From positions 40,228,761 to 40,292,760 of the forward strand of contig CM055819.1 of assembly GCA_029582265.1 (NCBI GenBank): a stretch of DNA of 64,000 bases, given 5' to 3'. The position numbers and the translations under genes are program-made. The notes under the pieces were generated by a model, which searched no databases, was not told the DNA's origin, and saw only the letters and a list, made by a program, of their open reading frames with translations. Below, one piece after another: positions 55,986-64,000 of this stretch. Source of the stretch: Zoroaster sp. YZ-2022 (Eukaryota > Echinodermata > Asteroidea > Forcipulatida > Zoroasteridae). Position 1 is the first letter of the stretch. Every line of letters begins with the position of its first letter.

Positions 55986-57284
55986 ATTAAGGGAGGGAGG
56001 GTAGCGGTAGTCAACCGCCACTTTTAGCTAATTAATTAATTAATCCTTAATTGAGCGCTCAAAAAAACTAATTTTTTTCAAGTTCCTACATCAGCCATAG
56101 CCTAACAACATAGCATAGCCCCTTTAGTGTAGTTATTTATAGTTCAGCCAGACACGAGCCAGATACCATGACCCCTTCGCCACAAGGCCATACCTTGTGT
56201 ACAAAACATGGTATACACAGCCCATATCCCTTGACACAGCGGTACCCTTTGTGTGATCAATCATCCTGGTCTACAGGCTTGCCTCAGGATATCTGTGATC
56301 AATCATCCATGCTCAGGGGTTGCTTGACAGTGCCTGGAAAGGATTGACCAATAAAAAAAACATAAACAAACTCAGAATTGATGTGTTTGGGCAGAGATTG
56401 GCTACTGGCAAATGGGGGGGGGGGGGTGGTTTAGGGATTTTCCCTTACACTAATACACCGCAGATGGCTGGCTATGCATTCTTAGAGAGTTTTTTTTTGT
56501 ATTATTTGGCCTGGACTACATTCAGGGACTGTCTGAGGTGTAGCTCTGCATGAAAAATGGTATAAAACGGAGTGTACAGTACGTTATTCACACGAATATT
56601 ACACAGGGCTGTTACAAACCGCGCGGGGGGGGTGGTTTAGGGATTTTCCCTTACACTAATACACCGCAGATGGCTGGCTATGCATTCTTAGAGAGTTTTT
56701 TTTGGTATTATTTGTGTTTGGGCAGAGATTGGCTACTGGGCAAATGGGGATTGGAGATTTCACAGAAACTAAAAAAATAAATCAACTTCCTAACATTTGG
56801 ACAAACATTTCTAAAACCTCTGGAAAGACAATATAAAAAAAATAAAAAAAAAATAAAAATGTAATTAAAACAATAATTAAATTTAAAAAAATAATTGTAA
56901 AGTAATTTTTTTAATTTTTTTTTTTTAAAACAATCTATAAGACCTCTGGAATGATTATCAGCTTGAAAAAATGGTATAAAACAGATTTTACAGTAGTTAT
57001 TCATACGTATACCACGGGCCTGTTACAAACCGCCAACGTACTACAGCATTTACACATGTGTAATGTAAATAAAACAATAATTAAATTAAAAAAAATAATT
57101 GTAAAGTAATTTTTTTAATTTAAAAAAAAAAAAAACAATCTATAAGACCTCTGGAATGATTATCAGCTTGAAAAATGGTATAAAACATATTTTACAGTAG
57201 TTATTCATACGTATTACACTGGGCGGTTACAAACCGCCACGTCATATGTTCGTGTATATTGAAACGGTCAAAGTGGTCGGAGGG
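55986..57284. mobile_element. 1.3 kb insertion in copy B with two internal duplications
   Basis: Copy A reads straight through (ACATCGATTATTTCTTTAAC); B departs at 55,986 and returns at about 57,285. Inside, GGTGGTTTAGGGATTTTCCC...TTAGAGAGTTTTTTT occurs at 56,425-56,505 and 56,630-56,710, and ACAATCTATAAGACCTCTGG...TATTCATACGTAT occurs at 56,930-57,010 and 57,136-57,215. CAACCGCCAC near the left and ACAAACCGCCACG near the right hint at a relative of the CCGCCAC MITEs. Confidence 0.6.
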
Positions 57285-57732
57285 ATTTATTAACAAAGGT
57301 ATATTTTTTTAAGCAGTAAAAAATACCACTGTGGGCCTATCGGCCTATAACGGTAATTCGTTTATAAATTCATCTTTGGGGAAAATTACTGTGAACCACA
57401 TAACGGGCATCAATGACATTACAAAGCCTACTTGGCCTGTGCGTCGAACATGCCTTTCGGACATGTGTCCCTTTCCAACAATAATAATTGCCCAAAAATA
57501 AAAATGACCATTTCCTCCATAGGAATTATAGTAGGCCTATAACGTTGCAGCTACTACTAGCCTAGCCTAGCGATATCATGGGAGTACAGCAGTCTTTTGT
57601 CATTAGCCAAAATGGACTGTTTACAAAGATTGATTCATATGATAAGATGGGTTACTGACTGACTGTTTTATGGGTTCCAGACTGTTGGGCTAGAAACCCA
57701 AATCTTTATAAATCTAAGTTTGTACAGTCTTG

Positions 57733-57812
57733 TACGAAAGACCATTAGTGCCACTCTAAGTATATATTACTAATCCGTAATAACGGATTAGTAATCCGTT
57801 ATTACGGATTAT
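57733..57812 (+). repeat. Left TIR of the integrase transposon
   Basis: TACGAAAGACCATTAGTGCC, then CACTCTAAGTATATATTACT, then two copies of the TAATCCGTTATTACGGATTA palindrome. It is perfectly inverted at the right end of the element. Confidence 0.9.
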
Positions 57813-57842
57813 CATTTCCATGCTTTCAGTGATAGGAGCGAT

Positions 57843-59463
57843 ATGCCACTACTGACCGTGAGTGTGGAATGCAAGCAATTTATTCGTTTTTACTTCAGTT
57901 TGGGTTACAATTATCTAGAAATACGGGCATTATTGTTAGCAAACCATGACATTCTTATGAGCAAGCGAACACTTCATCGAAGGTTACGAGAACTTGGTTT
58001 GTTTCGGCGAAAAGGGCACACCGATATACTGGATGTTGCCTGCTTTATTGAGGAAGAACTGCAAAAGTCGGGCCAGTTACATGGTTATCGATGGATGCAT
58101 TTGTATCCACAATGGTATCAATATCGACAAGGAAAGTGTTCGTCATCTATTAGGACTGTTAGATCCTAACGGAGTACAACATCGAGCAAGGAAACGACTG
58201 CAAAGGCGAGTATACCGAGGAAGAGGCTCGAACTTTATCTGGCATATTGACTCGTATACGACAAACTTAAGCCCTTTGGAATATGCATTAATGGTTGCAT
58301 AGATGGATTTTCCAGGCAACTATTATGGTTAGATGCCTTCGTTACGAGCAGTGATCCAAAGGTAATCGCTGGTTATTACATTCAGGCAGTTCGCAAAAGA
58401 ATGAGATGTCCTAGGGTTATAAGGGCAGATTTTGGTACTGAAAACACAAACGTGCGACAAATCCAAATGTTTCTGAGAAAAAACGGTGACGATACGTTTG
58501 CAGGAGAAAGAAGTTGCCTTCTTGGGAGCAGTCCGAATAATCAACAAATCGAGTTTTGGTGGAGCATACTCAGGAAACATTGTGCACAGTTTTGGCTGAA
58601 TGTATTTCATGAACTGAAAGACTCTGGTCACTTCAGGGGAGATTTTCTGGATATCTCATTGATCCAATTCTGTTTTTTAAATATGATTCAGGTAAGGATC
58701 TGTGAGTATTTTGCATAGGTAAAGCCCTTGAAATAAGAAAGGTTCTGATACATTATAAAAAATAAAGTTTTTGACTGGTTATTTGGTTTCTTTGGCGATT
58801 TTTACACCTTTGCCAGATAATGTATTGTTAAAAGGCATTAAGCACTGATACTTTTCATAAAAAAGCAAACCTATTATTCATAAAACAAAATCCTTCCGTC
58901 TCTCCTTGGAAACCGTGCTTGATTGACAGGCATCCGTTTTTATACTCTAGTTTGTGGACGTTAACAGATTGCTTTTCGAATTGTGGGTGCCATGATCGGA
59001 CAGCCGGTGATTTAAAAGGGTGATTATATAGCTATAAATTTATGTACATTTAATGATAGGAAATTAATTGGGCTATTTAATTGAATAATTATAATCATTT
59101 CAGGTGTGATTGGTGTGGAAACTGAAATTACGTTGAACTGCGTTCACGTCTTCTTTTTATGAATGTTTATAGGGGGAGTTGGACACCGTTGTGAAAGAGT
59201 GGAACGCCCATCGTATTTCTCCATCTCGGAATCAGCATGGCCCATTTGGGCAACCATCAGTGATATACCACATTCCTCAGTTGTATGGAGCAGAAGACCT
59301 AAGTGTACCAGTGAAGTCTGCGAAAGCGAGTGTACTTTCAAAGGTCGATACCCGTGTGACAAAGATGTGTTCAAGCTTTGCACAATCCTTATGGCGGAAA
59401 GAGATCTGGCAGTGCCACAAATCGCTGACGAAGGCGTTATACTGTATAAGAACCCCAGAATAA
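57843..59463 (+). pseudogene. DDE integrase-core transposase, two exons, two frameshifts
   Basis: Exon 1 57,843-58,691, intron 58,692-59,172 (GTAAGG...TTATAG), exon 2 59,173-59,463. The N-terminus (MPLLTVSVECKQFIRFYFSL, then SKRTLHRRLRELGLFRR) looks like a helix-turn-helix. The catalytic core keeps all three acids: HIDSY, RADFGTEN and QQIEFWWSILRKHCAQFW. Exon 2 gives ELDTVVKEWNAHRISPSRNQ and GQPSVIYHIPQLYG. Frameshifts fall near 58,095 (after GYRWMH) and 58,255 (after HIDSY; two extra bases). The same protein family is common in fish and cnidarian genomes as 'integrase core domain' proteins. This copy is probably inactive. Confidence 0.8.
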
Positions 59464-59561
59464 TGATTCAGAGACAGTTGTAATAATATTGCCATGTGAG
59501 CATTTCTCTGTCATCTTCTTGAAAGACTTAAGTGCAACAATGCTGAAGAATTTCTAGATTG

Positions 59562-60115
59562 TACGGAGCTCTTAAGGTGCCATCCGACTTGTTGAGATCC
59601 TGGGATGAAGGCATCTTACAGGAAATGTGTCGACATCTTGAGAAAATTTTCTTGGGATGACAACATCCTTTCAAGGAAGTTGTCAACTATTTGTGGTCAT
59701 TTGTACTATTAATTTGTCATCCTCAAATTAAGCTATTGACAATTTCCTTTATTTTTTTATCTCAGGATGACGACATCCTAAAACTTGAATGTCAATATCC
59801 CAATATAAATTATCTTGGGAAGATATCCTCAAATTTTAATGATTACTTCTGAAGTTAATTTATTGTTGAATCTGGCTTTGACGATCATTAGCGATTATTA
59901 ATGTCAAAACATTTAGGAAATTTGAGGATGTTGACATCCCAAAATATACAACCTTACAGATTCGACATTTTGCTGGAAAGGATGTCGTCATCCGGAGAAA
60001 ATTTTCACCGGATTACGACATAATAAAATTTCATGTAATATATCTTCATTTATACCAATTATGGTGTTCTATTGACACAGAATCTCTATAAGTCGGATGG
60101 CACCTCTACAGCTCC
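59562..60115. mobile_element. MITE with TACGGAGCT...AGGTGCCATCCGACTT ends, nested
   Basis: The left end TACGGAGCTCTTAAGGTGCC continues ATCCGACTT and is inverted at the right (AAGTCGGATGGCACCTCTAC, AGCTCCGTA). The interior repeats GGATGACAACATCC-type words in both orientations. TAC...GTA ends; no clear duplication. Confidence 0.7.
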
Positions 60116-60164
60116 GTAGTTCCAATCTCAGTGATAATGTACAAGGTTGTATTTGTTTGGAAGT

Positions 60165-60583
60165 GGATATTCGACCCGCCGGCGTATTTGTTTTTTACAC
60201 CGCAGCGACGGGTTTTGTGCGCATTTCGCCCTTGTGTCAAGACTATGAACCCATTCAGCACGCATGCGCGCGAAGGGAATTTCGACACGCAAAAAAAAAC
60301 TACCATCAACGGAGAGGGAATGGCTCCATGAGTTCCACTGCAGAGCGCCATGGTCGACTGCAGCTTGGAGTTTTCTATCGTCGCGCGCCTAGGGTTTCGT
60401 AGTCTCTCTCTCAAGACCGGAATTGGCACTTTTACTGCACAAAACCCGTCGCTGCGGTGTAAAACAAATATACGCGACCCGCCGTGGGTCGAATAAGCTC
60501 CGAAATTCTTCTTCTTCGCACCGCAGTGGGTCGCGTAATGATAATTTTTAGAGCTTATTCGACCCGCGACGGGTCAAATATCC
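60165..60583. mobile_element. GC-rich multi-palindromic insert (GACCCGC arms)
   Basis: GGATATTCGACCCGCCGGCG at the left and CGACGGGTCAAATATCC at the right. An inner pair CACCGCAGCGACGGGTTTTG / CAAAACCCGTCGCTGCGGTG and a further GAGCTTATTCGACCC pair make a layered inverted repeat. GC content is far above the surroundings. ORFs here are shadows. Confidence 0.65.
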
Positions 60584-60862
60584 TTGTCCAGTCTGTTCAT
60601 CGTAGATGTGTCAGTCATAATGTCATTATTTTTTTTATTTTTATTTTTTTATTTTTTATTATTTTTTTTTGGGGGGGGGGGGGTTTCAAAGGGAGGGCAG
60701 TGCACAGTCAACTTTAGAATGGAAAATGATGGCATACATTACTTGCATTTAAGTGTAGATCTTAAGTTGATATGGAACAGCAGACACAAAATAATATTTG
60801 TTCTCTAGCTTTAAACTTCAAACTGTCTCATTCTTTTCAGTACTTTAATAAAAGATAAAAGG

Positions 60863-61023
60863 TTGTACAAATATAATGGTGTTTTTTGTAAATTGTTTTA
60901 ACAAGGGGTCCTCCATTGTACAAATATAATGGTGTTTTTTGTAAACTGTTTTAACAAGGGGTCCTCCATTGTACAAATATAATGGTGTTTTTTGTAAACT
61001 GTTTTAACAAGGGTCCTCCATTA
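60863..61023. repeat. Three-copy tandem repeat, about 53 bp unit
   Basis: TTGTACAAATATAATGGTGT, TTTTTGTAAA(T/C)TGTTTTAAC, AAGGGGTCCTCCA, repeated three times with the last copy losing a G. Confidence 0.9.
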
Positions 61024-61209
61024 AACATAAATGACTTCAGATAAGAAAGCAAATACCATATGGCTAGTAGTTACACTCATCAGTGGCAAAAGATAGCGTG
61101 CATTTATAAGTTGCATATACATCACCGGTTAACATCCACAATGTAATACTTAATATGTAGGTGCATCAACTTTCCCTACATGTAGTTATCAGTCCTTTTC
61201 TTTGCAATG

Positions 61210-61317
61210 TATGGAGCTCCCGAGATGCCATCCAGTTGCCGACTTCCCAAGCTAATTTATGTTAGATAAATTAACTCAGGATCTCAAGAATTTGGATGAC
61301 ACTTCAACAGCTCTGTA
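61210..61317. mobile_element. 108 bp TAY...RTA MITE with 6 bp TSD
   Basis: TATGGAGCTCCCGAGATGCC at the left and GGATGACACTTCAACAGCTC, TGTA at the right (imperfect inverted repeat). Flanks GCAATG (61,204-61,209) and GCAACG (61,318-61,323). Related in its ends to 59,562-60,115; a 6 bp TSD and TA ends as in the host transposon. Confidence 0.6.
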
Positions 61318-61329
61318 GCAACGGGGTGT

Positions 61330-62340
61330 AGAATAGTTGAAAAGAAAATAATAATTTGCATTTTGAATCTTTGATGGATACCCTCCCGAAATTCCAAACA
61401 ATTGATAAATACAAACAATGCATGTTGACTATTGTTTCATTTTGTTATTTAAAAAAAACAAGGTATAAATACAAACTGGTACATTTTACTTGGAATTTAA
61501 GTTTTCAAATCATAACATCAGTTTAATTTGTATTACTTATTACATGTATCAGCAACTTTTTACTAAGTAATTTTGATGTGAAATTATTATTAGGTTTTGA
61601 AAGATTCCATTGGTTAATTGGTGTTAATTGTTAATTGGTGTGAAGATTAAACAAATAAAAGAAAACACATTCAACCACTTTTTTCTAGCTTTTGATAATG
61701 TAGTAGTAAAAACTAAACTACAGTAAACAATGAAACCTTGTTTTGGTTACAAAACAACCTACCACAACTGTTGCTGTAAACTGATAACTCTAGTAAACAA
61801 ATAAATTTTAAATTGTCATACATTTACATCAAAAACGTTCTTCAACCTGCAAAATAAGATTAAATTGTAAGGTCCTTACTTACTGGGGCGTTCGTTAGTT
61901 ATTAGCCAAAAAAGGTGAAAACAGAAAATAACTGAAAACAGCAGAAAAAATGTAAATCTTCAAAGAGGACATGGGCCTACAGTTGCTTATTTTATTTCAT
62001 CTCATTTTCTTTTAAGAGATAAACCCATATACTGCAGTCATCCAAAAATATAATGTTGTGCCACTTTGTCACAGTATGTAATTACAACAGTCAGTCCTAT
62101 ATAACATGGAAACGAATAAATAAAGAATAAATAAAGAAAAAAAGAAAAATAAATACCAAAAAATCTGGACCAAACTTGGCATAATATTTTAGCAGGCCTG
62201 TAGCATCAAATATCTAGCCCTCCTATATCCTCAACTGACCCATTCATCTGTCACAGCTGTTTTACTATTAAATTTGAGAAAATAAAAGTAATATAACTTT
62301 TCACAGCTATTGCACGTGAGGGCTGTATGTCTGCATTAGA
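61330..62340. other. Noncoding AT-rich interior of the integrase transposon
   Basis: No ORF of interest and no repeats with definable ends. It lies between the nested MITE and the right sub-terminal palindrome array. Confidence 0.5.
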
Positions 62341-62346
62341 AAAAAT

Positions 62347-62550
62347 AATCCGTAATAACGGATTAGTAATCCGTAATAACTGATTACTAATCCGTAATAA
62401 CGGATTACTAATCCGTAATAACGGATTAGTAATCCCTAATAACGGATTAGTAATCCGTAATAACGAATTACTAATCCGTAATAACGGATTACTAATCCGT
62501 TATTACGGATTAGTAATATATACTTAGAGTGGCACTAATGGTCTTTCGTA
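62347..62550. repeat. Right sub-terminal palindrome array plus right TIR
   Basis: About eight consecutive units of TAATCCGTAATAACGGATTA with small variants (ACTGATTAC, ATCCCTAATAAC, ACGAATTAC). The last units belong to the TIR. The left end has only about two units, so the ends are asymmetric. Likely transposase-binding sites, by analogy with other TIR transposons. Confidence 0.85.
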
Positions 62551-62771
62551 GTCTTGTGATATTTTGTTGAATGATAAGTTACTTCAGTGCGAGTATATTT
62601 CTTTTTTAAGTGAAGATGACAACAAAGTTGAAGTATGAAGGTGATCTTTCGGTTACTGAATGTTTAAATGCACTTAATTTTATGTCAAAGAACAAAATCA
62701 CATGAATGATGCATGGTCTTTCTAGTGAATGGTACCAGAAATTTTTAGATTGTTATTGGTCCTTTTGTTAA

Positions 62772-63136
62772 CCCTCCTACTTCTGGTACCTTTTTCATAC
62801 AAGTTGATGCACCATTTGAAACCATTCGCTTTTGTGGTTTTGAATGGTGAAATAACTGTACAGTATTGATTCCCCCAAATGGTTTTGAATGGTAGGTCAG
62901 CTAATACAAAACCTTGTTTGGATCTTTCCAAATGGTAGTACAGCTAATACAAAACCTTGTTTGGATACTTCTAAGTGGTGAATCAATGGACCCTCTATGC
63001 ATTTGAATGGATTTGAATGGTAGTAAAGCTTGCTACCAACACTGTTCAAATGGTATCACCATGTGTGTACAAAACCAATGGGCATTTTGGTAAGTGGAAA
63101 TTTTGAATGGTTTCAAATGGTCAAACAGTAGGAGGG
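62772..63136. mobile_element. TTAA-flanked CCCTCCTAC element, 365 bp, with internal repeats
   Basis: TTAA at 62,768-62,771 and 63,137-63,140, ends CCCTCCTACTTCTGG and AACAGTAGGAGGG. The interior is built of AATGGT words: GGTTTTGAATGGT and CAGCTAATACAAAACCTTGT appear two or more times. This is a third interior type behind the shared CCCTCCTA ends. Confidence 0.78.
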
Positions 63137-63149
63137 TTAATGGTTTGAA

Positions 63150-63860
63150 AACATGAGCAATGTCATCGTCCCAGAAGCAAGCAGTGATTATGTTAATTGA
63201 AAACGAGGGTAATAGTAAAACAGGTGTAAACTTAAGAACTGGAGACCAATATTTCTCTTTTGAATGTGGATTATAAAATGAAGTTTTAAATACACTACAA
63301 AGTCTTGTTGGCCAAGCCTTAATAGCTTTGCCAACAAGACTGTTGTGTAATTAAAACTTGAGTTCATACTGATCAATCTAATTTTGTTAAGGGCAGGGTC
63401 AGTCCAAACAATTATTGATGTGATGGATTTCACTAAATTTCATGATATTCCTGGTTACATTTCGAGAAAGCTTCTCAGTTCTCACTCTTTGGAATGGCCT
63501 TTTTTGTTTATGTCATGACAAAAATGGATTTTGGGCCCAAATTTATATAATGTATTAATCATAGATAGCTGGATTCAGCTCAAATTATTTTATTGGAAAG
63601 AAGGGTGAGAAGGGGGACCCCTTATTTATTTATTATTTATTTTGGCAGTTAAAATGTTATCATATAATATTAGAAATCATCGAGGTGTTGAAAGTATTAT
63701 CGTTAATAACAAGGAAAGTTATTCAACAGGCCTATGCCTAAAGCATAAAAAGATTCAGTGATACAAAACCTCCTAATGTCGATTGGCCTACTTGAACCAG
63801 TACAGGCACATATGTGTTTATTTGTTATGACGAAGCCCTGCTGTGAAAATGAATTTTGAG
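63150..63860. other. Intergenic, nothing identified
   Basis: AT-rich. A small inverted repeat GTCTTGTTGGCCAAGCCTTA/GCCAACAAGAC lies at 63,301-63,341. No coding or element signals beyond that. Confidence 0.4.
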
Positions 63861-63870
63861 CTTAGATTAA

Positions 63871-64000
63871 CCCTCCTACTTTTTCATACAAGTTGATCCA
63901 CCATTTGAAACCATTCGCTTTTGTGGTTTTGAATAGTGAAATAACTGTGTACAGTATTGATTCCCCCAAATGGTTTTGAATGGTAGGTCAGCTAATACAA
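63871..64000. mobile_element. CCCTCCTAC element, cut by the right window edge
   Basis: TTAA at 63,867-63,870, then CCCTCCTACTTTTTCATACA, and the same interior as 62,772-63,136, with minor differences. The right end is outside the window. Confidence 0.72.

Larger units (their letters stand above)
50654..57650. repeat. Segmental duplication, copy B (contains COMT exons 2 and 3)
   Basis: See the matching block 31,326-35,940. Exons and adjoining intron are nearly identical. It is longer because of element insertions at about 52.4-54.57 and 55.99-57.28 kb. Confidence 0.88.
57733..62550 (+). mobile_element. 4.8 kb integrase-core DNA transposon with long TIRs (IS3EU-like)
   Basis: The element starts TACGAAAGACCATTAGTGCC and ends with the exact complement. 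The inverted match continues for about 79 bp, including a palindrome TAATCCGTAATAACGGATTA. Both sides carry a perfect 6 bp duplication GTCTTG (57,727-57,732, 62,551-62,556). It encodes a DDE integrase-core protein (57,843-59,463). TAY...RTA ends, a 6 bp TSD and an IS3-like integrase core agree with what I remember of the eukaryotic IS3EU superfamily. Smaller elements nest inside (59,562-60,115, 60,165-60,583, 61,210-61,317). Confidence 0.82.

Noticed and set aside
59144..59495. Antisense and alternate-frame ORFs over the second transposase exon
   Set aside because: They are shadows of the transposase reading ELDTVVKEWNAHR, which fits the family and the splice phase.

Overview
This is eukaryotic, animal-type DNA. 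It has AT-rich, intron-dense genes with GT-AG introns, tRNA-derived SINEs, LINE and Penelope-like retroelements, and many terminal-inverted-repeat (TIR) DNA transposons. Nothing looks prokaryotic. Gene content (IQCE, catechol O-methyltransferase-like genes, a receptor guanylyl cyclase-like pseudogene) and repeat style suggest a marine invertebrate, perhaps an echinoderm or another invertebrate deuterostome. That placement is inference; no sequence here fixes the species.

Region 1 (1-21,530, minus strand) is one gene, the invertebrate IQCE orthologue. I rebuilt 14 exons by hand. Splice sites and codon phases agree at every junction, and the translation follows human IQCE as I remember it from the N-terminus through the coiled coils. 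The IQ motifs should lie left of the window. Its introns are full of TTAA-flanked miniature elements. The largest intron (10,636-18,378) holds a possible 6.3 kb TTAA-bounded element with 53 bp TIRs, and inside it a 3.9 kb, 62/63 bp minisatellite whose unit begins with the same TTAACCCTCCTAC terminus.

Region 2 (21.5-31.3 kb) is mostly intergenic. It holds a decayed receptor guanylyl cyclase-like extracellular region (two in-frame stops plus a hAT insertion), a frameshifted THAP-domain exon, a 1.16 kb TTAA-flanked element encoding a MYB/SANT-like protein, and a hAT-type element with a perfect 8 bp target duplication.

Region 3 (31.3-57.65 kb) carries two COMT-like copies, both on the minus strand, inside a segmental duplication (31.3-35.9 kb and 50.65-57.65 kb). 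Copy A has an exon 1 at 43.4 kb. Its first intron contains a Penelope-like element split by an almost intact LINE. Copy B has exons 2 and 3 only; no first exon is visible. Copy A carries one extra base in exon 3 that breaks the frame unless another splice site is used. A further duplication (46.5-48.5 and 49.7-50.65 kb) supplies empty sites that date insertions.

Region 4 (57,733-62,550) is the most striking unit: a 4.8 kb DNA transposon with about 79 bp perfect TIRs (TAC...GTA), a perfect 6 bp target duplication (GTCTTG), arrays of a palindrome under both ends, and a two-exon integrase-core (DDE) transposase. It resembles what I recall as the IS3EU superfamily. The right edge (62.7-64.0 kb) holds two more TTAACCCTCCTA elements.
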